Positions 18,265 to 26,689 of a DNA stretch of 64,000 bases are shown piece by piece (positions within the stretch are counted from its first letter, which is position 1; each line of letters begins with the position of its first letter). Source of the stretch: an uncultured Parabacteroides sp. Lineage in GTDB: Bacteria; Bacteroidota; Bacteroidia; Bacteroidales; Tannerellaceae. The stretch spans positions 22,034 through 86,033 of the forward strand of contig NZ_CANTZW010000019.1 in the NCBI RefSeq assembly GCF_947855115.1, written 5' to 3'. The notes beneath the pieces are model-generated. The model did not search any database, was not told where the DNA came from, and saw only the letters and a list, made by a program, of their open reading frames with translations. The position numbers and the translations under genes were made by a program.

Positions 18265-19499
18265 TGAACGAGATATTTCAAAACTTATACGAGATGACCG
18301 CGTTCAGCAATATCATCGCTGAACCGCAATTCTTGATCATGTACGCCATAGCGTTCGTATTGCTCTACCTCGGTATCAAGAAACAATACGAGCCGCTATT
18401 GCTCGTGCCTATCGCGTTCGGCGTATTGCTGGCTAATTTCCCCGGAGGCGATATGGGAGTGATCCAAGCAGACGAGAACGGACTGGTCAACGTACACGGC
18501 GTGATGAAAAACATCTGGGAAATGCCGTTGCATGACATCGCCCATGAGCTCGGCTTGATGAACTTCATTTATTATATGTTGATTAAGACAGGTTTCTTGC
18601 CGCCGATCATCTTTATGGGTGTCGGCGCGCTGACCGACTTCGGCCCGATGCTCCGCAACCTTCGCCTGTCTATCTTCGGCGCCGCGGCTCAATTGGGTAT
18701 CTTCACGGTGCTTCTGGTAGCGATCCTGATGGGATTCACGCCGAAAGAAGCGGCGGCGTTAGGAATCATCGGCGGGGCCGATGGCCCGACGGCGATCTTC
18801 ACGACCATCAAATTGGCTCCGCATCTGCTGGGCCCGATCGCTATCGCCGCCTATTCCTACATGGCCTTGGTACCGGTTATCATCCCCTTGGTGGTAAAGC
18901 TATTGTGCTCCAAGAAGGAATTGCAGATCAACATGAAGGAACAAGAGAAGAAATATCCTTCCAACACGGAGATCAAGAATTTACGTGTGCTGAAAATTGT
19001 TTTCCCGATCGTGGTGACTACCGTGGTCGCCCTGTTTGTCCCCAGCGCCGTACCCTTGATCGGTATGCTGATGTTCGGTAACCTTGTGAAAGAGATCGGT
19101 ACCAATACGTTCCGTCTGTTCGACGCGGCCTCCAACAGCATCATGAACGCCGCAACGATTTTCCTCGGACTATCGGTCGGGGCAACCATGACCACGGAAG
19201 CGTTCCTGAACCTGACAACGATCGGTATCGTAATCGGCGGTTTCCTGGCATTCGCCCTGTCTATCGCCGGAGGTATCTTATTTGTTAAGATTTTCAACCT
19301 GTTTACCAAGAAGAAAATCAATCCGCTTATTGGTGCCACAGGCCTGAGCGCCGTGCCGATGGCCTCCCGCGTGGCGAACGAGATCGCGTTGAGATATGAT
19401 CCGAAGAACCATGTCTTGCAATACTGCATGGCAAGCAATATATCCGGGGTGATCGGCTCGGCAGTGGCTGCCGGCGTATTAATATCTTTCCTGGGATAA
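18264..19499 (+). CDS. oadB: Na+-translocating decarboxylase beta subunit
   Basis: A 411-residue polytopic membrane protein with about nine to eleven helices, full length for the family. The family hallmark GIIGGADGPTAIFTTIKLAP is present at about 166-185, including the aspartate implicated in Na+ binding and carboxybiotin decarboxylation; NAATIFLGLSVGATM is a second conserved block. It couples decarboxylation of carboxybiotin to Na+ export. The ATG overlaps the stop of oadA (TAATG), so the subunits are translated in a coupled way. A REP-like palindrome follows 24 nt after the stop and may act as the transcript end. Confidence 0.95.
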   Translation: MNEIFQNLYEMTAFSNIIAEPQFLIMYAIAFVLLYLGIKKQYEPLLLVPIAFGVLLANFPGGDMGVIQADENGLVNVHGVMKNIWEMPLHDIAHELGLMNFIYYMLIKTGFLPPIIFMGVGALTDFGPMLRNLRLSIFGAAAQLGIFTVLLVAILMGFTPKEAAALGIIGGADGPTAIFTTIKLAPHLLGPIAIAAYSYMALVPVIIPLVVKLLCSKKELQINMKEQEKKYPSNTEIKNLRVLKIVFPIVVTTVVALFVPSAVPLIGMLMFGNLVKEIGTNTFRLFDAASNSIMNAATIFLGLSVGATMTTEAFLNLTTIGIVIGGFLAFALSIAGGILFVKIFNLFTKKKINPLIGATGLSAVPMASRVANEIALRYDPKNHVLQYCMASNISGVIGSAVAAGVLISFLG

Positions 19500-19522
19500 A
19501 TTCTAAATTATAACCTGACGGT

Positions 19523-19550
19523 GAGAGACGGGGCACGCCCCGTCTCTACA
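19523..19550. repeat. REP-like palindrome, copy 2
   Basis: Palindromic core at 19525-19546 with arms GAGACGGGGC / GCCCCGTCTC and a right flank TACAACC like copy 1. It lies just after oadB, before the DUF349 gene. Confidence 0.88.
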
Positions 19551-19710
19551 ACCGGAAACAGGGAAAATAGCCCGACCTTAACGTCTATTAATATCCAGAA
19601 TGACTTTTTAAATAAATAATTTCCCCGAAATGCTGTAATCCAAAAATATTTAGCTTAATTTGTGACTTGATATAGGAACGTATTTATCCTTTTCTTAAAA
19701 GCGATTGTAT

Positions 19711-21567
19711 ATGAAGGACACTCTTGAGACTAATTTGCCGGAAGAAACCGGGAAATTGGAAGAAACTAAAAAACCGGTCGAGACACCGGAAATCGATGCT
19801 ACCGCAGACGTTGAACCCAACGAGACAGCAGCGGAAGCGGCCGTTGTTATTGCCGCAGGTAAATTAACCAAAGAAGAAATTCTCGCTAAGCTAACCGAAC
19901 TTGTTGAGACTTCCGTAGAAACTTCCCGCGGAGAAGTAGAGGCCTTGAAACAGGCTTACTACAAGATCCGTCGTAACGAGGTGGAAGAACTTAAGAAGGA
20001 ATTCATGGCCGACGGTGGCGAAGAAAAGGATTTTACAGCGCCTGCAGACGAGACCGAGAACAAGATCAAAGACTTGCTCGCTTCTTATAAAGAGAAAAGA
20101 GCCGCCATCCTCGCCGAGGAAGAACGTGTAAAGGCCGCCAACTACGCCTTGAAATTACAGTTGATCGACCAACTGAAAGAGCTTTGCGAAAGCCAAGACG
20201 ATTTCAATAAGTTGTATAACTCTTTCAAGGATATCCAACAAAGATGGAAAGAGGTGAAAGCCGTTCCGCAGGAGCACGTAAACGAGCTTTGGAAGAACTA
20301 TCAAGTCTACAGTGAGAAATTCTACGATATTATCAAGATAAACAATCAATTCCGCGATTACGACTTCAAGAAGAACCTGGAATTGAAGACCGCCTTGTGC
20401 GAGACCGTAGAGAAGCTAGGTAACGAGCCGGATGTCATTTCCGCTTTCCACCAGCTACAGAAGCTACACCAGCAATGGCGCGAGATCGGGCCGGTAGCGA
20501 AAGAGTTGCGCGAGGACTTATGGGCCCGCTTCAAAGCGGCCTCAACCGTGATCAACAAGCGTCATCAAGAGCATTTCGAGAAACTGAAAGCCAAGGAGCA
20601 AGAGAACCTGGAAGCGAAAACGGCGATCTGCGAGCAAATCGAGGCGATTGATTTCAGTGTCTTGAAATCGTTCAAGGACTGGGAAGAAAAGAACAAGGAG
20701 GTAATCGGCTTGCAAGAGAAATGGAAGACGATCGGTTTCGCGCCGAAAAAATACAACGTGAAGATATTCGAGCGTTTCCGCGCCGCTTGCGACATTTATT
20801 TCGAGAAGAAGAGCGAGTTCTACAAGGCTATCAAGAGCGATATGGAGAAAAACCTCGAAACGAAGCGTGCGTTATGCGAGAAAGCCGAGGCCTTGAAAGA
20901 TAGCACGGACTGGAAGGACACGACGGATAAGATGATCGCCTTGCAAAAAGAGTGGAAGACGGTCGGACCCGTAGCCCGCAAGCATTCCGATGCCGTATGG
21001 AAACGTTTTATCACGGCTTGTGATTACTTCTTCGAGCAAAAGAATAAGAATGTTGTCTCCCAGAAGAGTATAGAGCAGACCAATCTGGCTGCCAAGAGAG
21101 AATTGATCTCCAAGATCAAGGGGCTGGACGAGAGCCTTGACCATGATGAGGCTATCGCGGCCTTGAAAACTTACATGGCGGAATGGAATACGATCGGCTT
21201 CGTACCGTTCAAGGAGAAAGATAAGATTTACAAGGAATACCATGAGGCGGTAGATCAACAATTCGATCGCTTGAAAGTAGACCAGAACGACCGTAAGATG
21301 CAATCGTTCCGCAACAACCTGAGCGAGATGACCAGCGGAGAGAGAGGTAAAGGCCGTTTGTTCAGCGAACGCGACAAGTTGATGCGTATGTACGAGCGCA
21401 TGAAGAACGAGCTTCAGACTTACGAGAACAACATCGGCTTCTTAAGCATTTCCTCGAAAGGAGGCGGCGGCTTACTGAAAGAGATGGAACGTAAGATCGA
21501 GAAACTGAAAGAAGACATGGCTCTGACGATCAAGAAGATCGATGCCATTGATGAGAATCTGGAATGA
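19711..21567 (+). CDS. DUF349 repeat protein
   Basis: A 618-residue cytoplasmic protein. After an acidic, Glu/Pro/Thr-rich first 60 residues it is a continuous helical, coiled-coil-like rod with five DUF349 units, each marked by a W-K/R-x-(I/V/T)-(G)-x-(V/A)-P/A pattern: QQRWKEVKAVPQEH, QQWREIGPVAKELR, EKWKTIGFAPKKYN, KEWKTVGPVARKHS, AEWNTIGFVPFKEK. The function of DUF349 proteins is not settled. The start is placed at the ATG (19711); an in-frame TTG two codons earlier is less likely. It stands alone between a REP palindrome and a strong terminator. No signal peptide or membrane segment. Confidence 0.88.
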   Translation: MKDTLETNLPEETGKLEETKKPVETPEIDATADVEPNETAAEAAVVIAAGKLTKEEILAKLTELVETSVETSRGEVEALKQAYYKIRRNEVEELKKEFMADGGEEKDFTAPADETENKIKDLLASYKEKRAAILAEEERVKAANYALKLQLIDQLKELCESQDDFNKLYNSFKDIQQRWKEVKAVPQEHVNELWKNYQVYSEKFYDIIKINNQFRDYDFKKNLELKTALCETVEKLGNEPDVISAFHQLQKLHQQWREIGPVAKELREDLWARFKAASTVINKRHQEHFEKLKAKEQENLEAKTAICEQIEAIDFSVLKSFKDWEEKNKEVIGLQEKWKTIGFAPKKYNVKIFERFRAACDIYFEKKSEFYKAIKSDMEKNLETKRALCEKAEALKDSTDWKDTTDKMIALQKEWKTVGPVARKHSDAVWKRFITACDYFFEQKNKNVVSQKSIEQTNLAAKRELISKIKGLDESLDHDEAIAALKTYMAEWNTIGFVPFKEKDKIYKEYHEAVDQQFDRLKVDQNDRKMQSFRNNLSEMTSGERGKGRLFSERDKLMRMYERMKNELQTYENNIGFLSISSKGGGGLLKEMERKIEKLKEDMALTIKKIDAIDENLE

Positions 21568-21585
21568 CAACCTCATAAACCCGAG

Positions 21586-21623
21586 CGAAGCCGTCTCTTA
21601 AAAAAGACGGCTTCGTTGTTTTT
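21586..21623 (+). terminator. terminator of the DUF349 gene
   Basis: CGAAGCCGTC and GACGGCTTCG form a perfect 10-bp stem, followed by TTGTTTTT, 18 nt after the stop codon. Confidence 0.9.
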
Positions 21624-21631
21624 ACGCTTTT

Positions 21632-22837
21632 ATGCCACGTATACATTATTTCAATCCCGGCCATGAGACGGCCGTACTTTTGGGAACACTGAACTATACG
21701 GCGCCGATGAACGTCCGCAAGATGCAAAAGGATCTGGCGCTATTACCGGTATGGTACGCGGAGAAAGATGATCTTGTCTATCTGGAAGACAGTATGGTTC
21801 CCTCCTCGTACTTTTCCTATTTACCCTTAGAGATACAACCGGCCCCTACGCCCGTAACGATGGCGGCGCTGGCCAAGAACGCTTCCTCTCTTCCTCCTCT
21901 GGAGGCTACTCTGTGGGGACTATCCCCGCATAGTCTCCATCTGTTCGAGCAATTGAGAGACAAGACGAAAGCCCGGTTGTCGGTCCCCACATGGAAAGAA
22001 GACTATTTTCGCCTTACCGGTAGGCAAACCGCGGCCGAATGCCTGAAAAAGCTACAGACCCTTCTACCCGGTCTCCCCATTCCAACCGCACCCTGCTTTT
22101 GCACGGATATCCAGGAGGTAGAGAGGCAGATGCTCTCATATGAAGCGCCTCTCTTATTAAAAACACCCTATTCCTCCTCCGGACGGGGATTGCTATGGCT
22201 GGAGAAACAAATGCTGGATACGAAGGCAAGGAACTGGATAGCGGGCGCTTTCAACAAGCAAGGGGCGATCAGCGTCGAGAGCGGGTTGGATAAGGTACAG
22301 GATTTCGCCATGGAATTTTATTCCGACGGGCAAGGTAACGTCCGGTATGAGGGACTGTCCGTTTTCAACACCGAAGAGAGAGGTTCTTATACAGGTAATA
22401 TCCTCGAGGAGCAATCCACCATGCTTGCCCGCATCACCCGGTTTACGGGCGAAGAGATATATTCCCGTATCCGGGAGGCGGTAAGGATCGTATTGCAGGA
22501 AGTATACGGATCTATTTATGCGGGTTATATCGGCGTGGATATGCTGGTCTATAAGCAAAGAGACGGATCTTTCGCCATCCATCCCTGCGTCGAGATCAAC
22601 ATGCGGTATACGATGGGAATGGTCGCTTTGCGCCTATACCAGAACTATGTAGCGCCCGGAGCATCCGGCGATTACCGGGTCTCTTACGAGAAAGAGGCCG
22701 GAGAAGCCCTCGACAAACACCGGTTCATGACGGAAGCTTACCCGCTCCGGATCGAAAACGGAAAGATTCGAGGAGGATACCTCTCTTTATGTCCAGTCTC
22801 CGAAGAGACCCGTTACCGGGCCTATTTATTCATCTAG
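21632..22837 (+). CDS. unassigned ATP-grasp-like enzyme
   Basis: A 401-residue cytoplasmic protein I cannot name. The second half looks like an ATP-grasp fold: APLLLKTPYSSSGRGLLWLE (K177; Ser/Gly loop 181-186), an acidic strand with YIGVDMLVY (D303) and a metal-site-like end HPCVEINMRYTMGM (E321, N323, R325). In ATP-grasp ligases these are the nucleotide-binding lysine, glycine-rich loop and Mg2+ ligands. The N-terminal 120 residues (starting MPRIHYFNPGHETAVLLG) do not match any family I recognise. ATP-grasp enzymes join a carboxylate to an amine or thiol; the substrate here is unknown. No signal peptide. It begins within the tail of the preceding terminator, so its own promoter is not obvious. 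Confidence 0.75.
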   Translation: MPRIHYFNPGHETAVLLGTLNYTAPMNVRKMQKDLALLPVWYAEKDDLVYLEDSMVPSSYFSYLPLEIQPAPTPVTMAALAKNASSLPPLEATLWGLSPHSLHLFEQLRDKTKARLSVPTWKEDYFRLTGRQTAAECLKKLQTLLPGLPIPTAPCFCTDIQEVERQMLSYEAPLLLKTPYSSSGRGLLWLEKQMLDTKARNWIAGAFNKQGAISVESGLDKVQDFAMEFYSDGQGNVRYEGLSVFNTEERGSYTGNILEEQSTMLARITRFTGEEIYSRIREAVRIVLQEVYGSIYAGYIGVDMLVYKQRDGSFAIHPCVEINMRYTMGMVALRLYQNYVAPGASGDYRVSYEKEAGEALDKHRFMTEAYPLRIENGKIRGGYLSLCPVSEETRYRAYLFI

Positions 22838-22895
22838 TCAGGCCTGTGGGGACGGGGGATTCGCACGCCTCTATGAGAATTTATTTTTCAAAAGC

Positions 22896-22925
22896 TTGTG
22901 ACATCCGTATTATTCATTACATTTG
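22896..22925 (+). promoter_or_regulatory. promoter of the esterase gene
   Basis: TTG (22896-22898), 19-nt spacer, TACATTTG (22918-22925): an exact Bacteroidetes promoter. A second -7-like TATCTTTG at 22930-22937 lacks a matching -33 element. The leader before the ATG at 22971 would be about 40 nt. Confidence 0.75.
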
Positions 22926-22970
22926 TAAATATCTTTGGACCACAGTAATACCATTAATAAATTTATCATT

Positions 22971-24164
22971 ATGAAAAGATTATCATTCTTGGCCGTATTC
23001 ATGCTGATCAGCGTGATCTCGTTCGCCCAGCAAGCCCTTTGGGGAAGTCAGAACATCATCTCACCGGAGATCCATCCGGATAATACCGTTACCTTCCGGT
23101 TCATGGCTCCCAAAGCGATAAAGGTGCAGCTTACCGGAGATTTCCTCCCCACGCAAAAAATGGAGACCCAGTTCGGCTTAGTGGACGTACCCGGTACCGT
23201 AGACTTAAAAGAAGGTAAAGAAGGCGTTTGGGAATATACCACACCGGAGCCTCTTCCTTCCGAACTATATAGTTATTCCTTTATCGTCGACGGGTTGAAG
23301 ACGACAGACCCCAACAATGTGTACCTGAACCGAGACGTGGCATCCGTCACGAATATCTTTATCATCAAAGGTGGACAGGGCGATTTATACAGTGTCAATG
23401 ATGTTCCTCACGGAACGGTCGCCCGCCGTTGGTACGAGAGCCCTACCCTGGGAAAGACCCGCCGTATCACCATTTATACGCCGGCAGGCTATGAGACAAG
23501 CGGTAAGAAATATCCGGTATTCTACCTATTGCACGGCATGGGGGGCGACGAGGAAGCTTGGATAGCCCTAGGACGCACGGCGCAGATCATGGATAACCTG
23601 ATCGCCCAAGGCAAGGCAAAACCGATGATCGTGGTTATGACAAACGGAAACGCGGATCAAGAGGCCGCTCCGGGTGAATCCAGCCTGGGATTGGTAAAAC
23701 CGGGTATGCAACTGCCGAGAACCATGGAAGGTAGCATGGAAAGCAGTTTCCCGGATGTCATCAAGTTTATCGAGAGCAATTACCGGGTGGAAAAGAAGAA
23801 ATCCAGCCGTGCGATAGCCGGTCTTTCCATGGGCGGTTTCCACTCCCTGCATATCTCCAAGCAATATCCGGACATGTTCGATTACGTGGGATTATTCTCT
23901 GCCGCCATCCTTCCCCGCGAAGGTTCCGAATCTCCTATCTACCAGAATATGGACGAAAAGCTGAAAGTACAATTCAGCAAGCACCCGAAGCTGTACTGGA
24001 TCGCCATCGGCAAAACCGACTTCTTGTATAAGAACAACGTAGACTACCGCAAGAAACTAGACGAAAACGGCTACAAATATGAATACTATGAGAGCGACGG
24101 AGGCCATATCTGGAAAAACTGGCGTATCTATCTCACGAAATTCGCCCCGATGTTATTCAACTGA
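22971..24164 (+). CDS. secreted esterase with N-terminal CBM48-like domain
   Basis: A 397-residue exported alpha/beta-hydrolase. A signal peptide (1-19, ending ISFAQ) is followed by an immunoglobulin-like CBM48/E-set domain (about 25-135, VTFRFMAPKAIKVQLTGDF) and an esterase D / feruloyl-esterase-type domain. The nucleophile is S286 in the elbow AGLSMGGF; the oxyanion-region motif is YLLHGMGGDEEAW and the probable catalytic histidine is in SDGGHIWKNW near the C terminus. Proteins of this layout remove ester groups such as feruloyl or acetyl from plant polysaccharides. Substrate is inferred only from the family. The ATG at 22971 is chosen because it starts the signal peptide; there is a further 12-codon in-frame extension with no support. 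Confidence 0.85.
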   Translation: MKRLSFLAVFMLISVISFAQQALWGSQNIISPEIHPDNTVTFRFMAPKAIKVQLTGDFLPTQKMETQFGLVDVPGTVDLKEGKEGVWEYTTPEPLPSELYSYSFIVDGLKTTDPNNVYLNRDVASVTNIFIIKGGQGDLYSVNDVPHGTVARRWYESPTLGKTRRITIYTPAGYETSGKKYPVFYLLHGMGGDEEAWIALGRTAQIMDNLIAQGKAKPMIVVMTNGNADQEAAPGESSLGLVKPGMQLPRTMEGSMESSFPDVIKFIESNYRVEKKKSSRAIAGLSMGGFHSLHISKQYPDMFDYVGLFSAAILPREGSESPIYQNMDEKLKVQFSKHPKLYWIAIGKTDFLYKNNVDYRKKLDENGYKYEYYESDGGHIWKNWRIYLTKFAPMLFN

Positions 24165-24178
24165 CAAAATACCCACTC

Positions 24179-24206
24179 GTAGAGACGCGGCGTGCCGCGT
24201 CTCTAT
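24179..24206. repeat. REP-like palindrome, copy 3 (GCGGC variant)
   Basis: Same family as the other copies but with arms AGAGACGCGGC / GCCGCGTCTCT: one base in each arm has changed so that pairing is kept. It sits between two converging genes. Confidence 0.85.
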
Positions 24207-24210
24207 GGCT

Positions 24211-24846
24211 TTATAACCTATATCCGAGTAAAATCCCAACCGTGAAGGTCCGGTCACGGGCAATGAAGTCTTTATTAGGCTTTATAAAACTCGGGAGATA
24301 ACTAACGTTTAGCCCCAACAAATAACGATCGAAATTATAATTAACGCCGGCCTCGCACTTTAATCCGACAATAATCCGGTTCACGGCAGGAGCTGTCTGC
24401 CCAGGAAACAAAGAATCCATATCGCCTAAAGAAATATGACGCTTCACATTTACATCAACACGAGGTCCGGCACCTGCGTAAAAATTCCAACCACTATCCG
24501 AAAGAGTCTTTACTCGAAAAGTAGTATTCAGGGTTATATAATCAAGCCTGTATTTCATATGCCCCTCGTGCATACCGAGCCCCATATCCGTAGTCTCATA
24601 GAAGTCAAAACTTCCACCTTTACGTAAGTAACCGACATTACTTGACAATTCATACCAACCCTGATCCAAATAATCCAATCCTATAGACATCTGATACGAT
24701 GACAAAGACTTATCAAAAAGGTCCTCACCTTCATTCACCAAAGAAGAGAAAGCCATACCATTCTCTATTTTCAGTACCTGCGCCCTCATCATTACAGGCA
24801 AACACAAAATAAGACAAACCAACCATGCACAACTTTTGATCTTCAT
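24211..24846 (-). CDS. small outer-membrane beta-barrel (porin-family) protein
   Basis: A 211-residue exported protein. The N-terminal 22 residues are a signal peptide (LVCLILCLPVMMRAQ). The rest alternates hydrophobic and polar residues in strand-length segments, with typical turn and strand blocks such as WYELSSNVGYLRKGG, ITLNTTFRVKTL, WNFYAGAGPRVDVN, and ends GILLGYRL. This is the pattern of an eight-stranded outer-membrane barrel (OmpW/OprF-like or PorT-like). Function unknown. It lies 72 nt after the LytTR response-regulator gene on the same strand and may be part of that transcript. Confidence 0.75.
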   Translation of the reverse strand: MKIKSCAWLVCLILCLPVMMRAQVLKIENGMAFSSLVNEGEDLFDKSLSSYQMSIGLDYLDQGWYELSSNVGYLRKGGSFDFYETTDMGLGMHEGHMKYRLDYITLNTTFRVKTLSDSGWNFYAGAGPRVDVNVKRHISLGDMDSLFPGQTAPAVNRIIVGLKCEAGVNYNFDRYLLGLNVSYLPSFIKPNKDFIARDRTFTVGILLGYRL

Positions 24847-24918
24847 AACTTCCCGTATTTTAGTTTACTATAAAAACGCCTGAAGAACAAAATTCGTATA
24901 AATACAATAAATTGGCAA

Positions 24919-25614
24919 TTACAACGTATTCTTAAGGATACGCTTAAATACGACATCCCTGAGATTACGGGCGATCGGGATCTGATAGGATTCGATACGC
25001 AATCTATTCCCTTCTACCAGATCGACACGGTCCACATTAATTATATACGATTTATGCGTTTGGAGGAACCGCTCATTGGGAAGAGACTCCCCGATCCGCT
25101 TCAAGGTAGAATGAGTCAATACCCTGCCGGAAGTCGTATAGATGCTAACATAATTCTCCAAGGCCTCTACAAATAAGATATCCCTCAGAAAGACCTTACG
25201 CATTTGCTTCTCGCTTTTCACGAAGAACGAGGCATCCGTATCCGGTGTATTCTCCCGAACCAACAGGTCATGCACCTTATTCACGCCCTTTAAGAAACGC
25301 TCGAAGGAAATAGGTTTCAGCAGATAATCCACGACATCCAGCTCATAGCCTTTCAAGGCATATCGCTCGTAGGCAGAGGTAATGATCACCTTGGGAGGCC
25401 GGTTCAAAGTCGCCAACAAATCCAAACCGGAGAGATAAGGCATCTCAATATCTAACAAGAGTAAATCCGGCCGCTGAGTTTTCAACAGGGTATTTAACTG
25501 GATAGCGTCCTCACATACACCGGTCAAGGAGAGAAAATCCACTCGCTCCACATACGATCGCAATCCTTTACGGGCCATCGGCTCATCATCTGTTATCACA
25601 CAGGTTATTGTCAT
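24919..25614 (-). CDS. LytTR-family response regulator
   Basis: A 231-residue two-component regulator. A receiver domain (1 to about 118) has the acidic pair DD at 9-10, the phosphorylated aspartate D55 in LLLLDIEMPYLSG and the switch residues in ITSAYERYALKGYELDVVDYLLKPIS. The C-terminal LytTR DNA-binding domain (about 135-231) contains ILFVEALENYVSIYTTSGR and FLQTHKSYIINVDRVD. It overlaps the sensor-kinase gene by 4 nt. LytTR regulators bind pairs of direct repeats; I see no clear pair upstream of the TonB-receptor gene. Confidence 0.93.
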   Translation of the reverse strand: MTITCVITDDEPMARKGLRSYVERVDFLSLTGVCEDAIQLNTLLKTQRPDLLLLDIEMPYLSGLDLLATLNRPPKVIITSAYERYALKGYELDVVDYLLKPISFERFLKGVNKVHDLLVRENTPDTDASFFVKSEKQMRKVFLRDILFVEALENYVSIYTTSGRVLTHSTLKRIGESLPNERFLQTHKSYIINVDRVDLVEGNRLRIESYQIPIARNLRDVVFKRILKNTL

Positions 25615-26669
25615 ATATCTTCAATTTCAATCATTAATTCCGCAATGAACTCATTCTCTCCTTTCCGAGTCTCTAAATGATACTTATTAGGATATAACAA
25701 AGATAACCGGCGACGCAGATTTACTAAACCGATACCTTTACGCTGCCGTTCATCCACCGATTTACACAACGCCTCGTCCTCCTCCGAAAGCTCGGGGATG
25801 GAGTTTCGTATAAACAAACTGATCCGGTTATTTTCCCGTTTCATGATAATATCCAATTGATAATCGCCACCTACATATTTAAAGGCGTTCTCTACCAACG
25901 GAAGGAAGAGCAACGGATAAATCTTCAGCTCATTCAATCCGGACGGAAACTCCACATGCAACCGCAGGCGTTCGCTCATACGAAGTTTACGCAAATCTAT
26001 ATACGTTTTCAAATAATCAATTTCTTGCAGGATATTGACCTTCTGATTGCCGCCATACAACTGGTAACGCAAGAGTTCGGATATCATCTCCAGCGTGCGG
26101 CGCGGGGCCTCGTTGCTCTCATCGATCTGGAAATACACGGTATTGAGAGCGTTAAACAAGAAATGAGGATGATATTGGGATTTCAGGAACTTCAATTCCG
26201 TCTGTAATTGATCGTTCTTGATCTTCTCCAGTTGGATACGTTGCTCGGCGTAATCTTTATCCAGCATCTGAACCCGCTGGACATTATAAACCATAAAGGC
26301 GAATAAGCTTCCTATCACGTTAGCGATTATGATAGCGTCCATCTCAAGCGAACCGCCCAATAATACATGGGAAAAGGCCATTGTCCCGTTAACGCAAAGC
26401 AGGATAAACAAGAAAGGCATCCCATACAAGCGCCAAACTTGTCTCCATTTACCGGTCTCCCTTGAGGTACGGTTTTGGTTAATCCTGTTTTCAAAGAAAA
26501 TGAATAACAGATAAGAGACCACAACTATAATAATGATCTCCAAAAAGCTGCCCCTTATCGACTTTGTCCAGTAATGCCCCTCTTTCGTGTAATCCGTGAC
26601 CCAACGGATACAGGAATAGAGAGAGACCGCGAAAATCAGGGCATATATCCACTTATATATCTTTTTCAT
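25611..26669 (-). CDS. LytS-type sensor histidine kinase
   Basis: A 352-residue inner-membrane kinase with four predicted membrane helices in the first 130 residues, a short coiled coil, and a His_kinase domain whose phosphorylated histidine is in SQYHPHFLFNALNTV (about residue 169). The ATP-binding part has PLLFLPLVENAFKYVGG (N box) and GIGLVNLRRRLSLLY. The start is ambiguous: an in-frame GTG at 26693 overlaps the stop of the TonB-receptor gene (GTGA) and would add eight residues; the ATG at 26669 is used here because the membrane part starts right after it. No sensor domain is seen outside the membrane, so the signal is probably sensed within the membrane or from a partner protein. Confidence 0.88.
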   Translation of the reverse strand: MKKIYKWIYALIFAVSLYSCIRWVTDYTKEGHYWTKSIRGSFLEIIIIVVVSYLLFIFFENRINQNRTSRETGKWRQVWRLYGMPFLFILLCVNGTMAFSHVLLGGSLEMDAIIIANVIGSLFAFMVYNVQRVQMLDKDYAEQRIQLEKIKNDQLQTELKFLKSQYHPHFLFNALNTVYFQIDESNEAPRRTLEMISELLRYQLYGGNQKVNILQEIDYLKTYIDLRKLRMSERLRLHVEFPSGLNELKIYPLLFLPLVENAFKYVGGDYQLDIIMKRENNRISLFIRNSIPELSEEDEALCKSVDERQRKGIGLVNLRRRLSLLYPNKYHLETRKGENEFIAELMIEIEDI

Positions 26670-26689
26670 AAACCATTTGTCTGGAGGTT

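Noticed and set aside
18857..19438. 193-codon minus-strand frame within oadB
   Set aside because: Antisense shadow; oadB has all family motifs on the plus strand.
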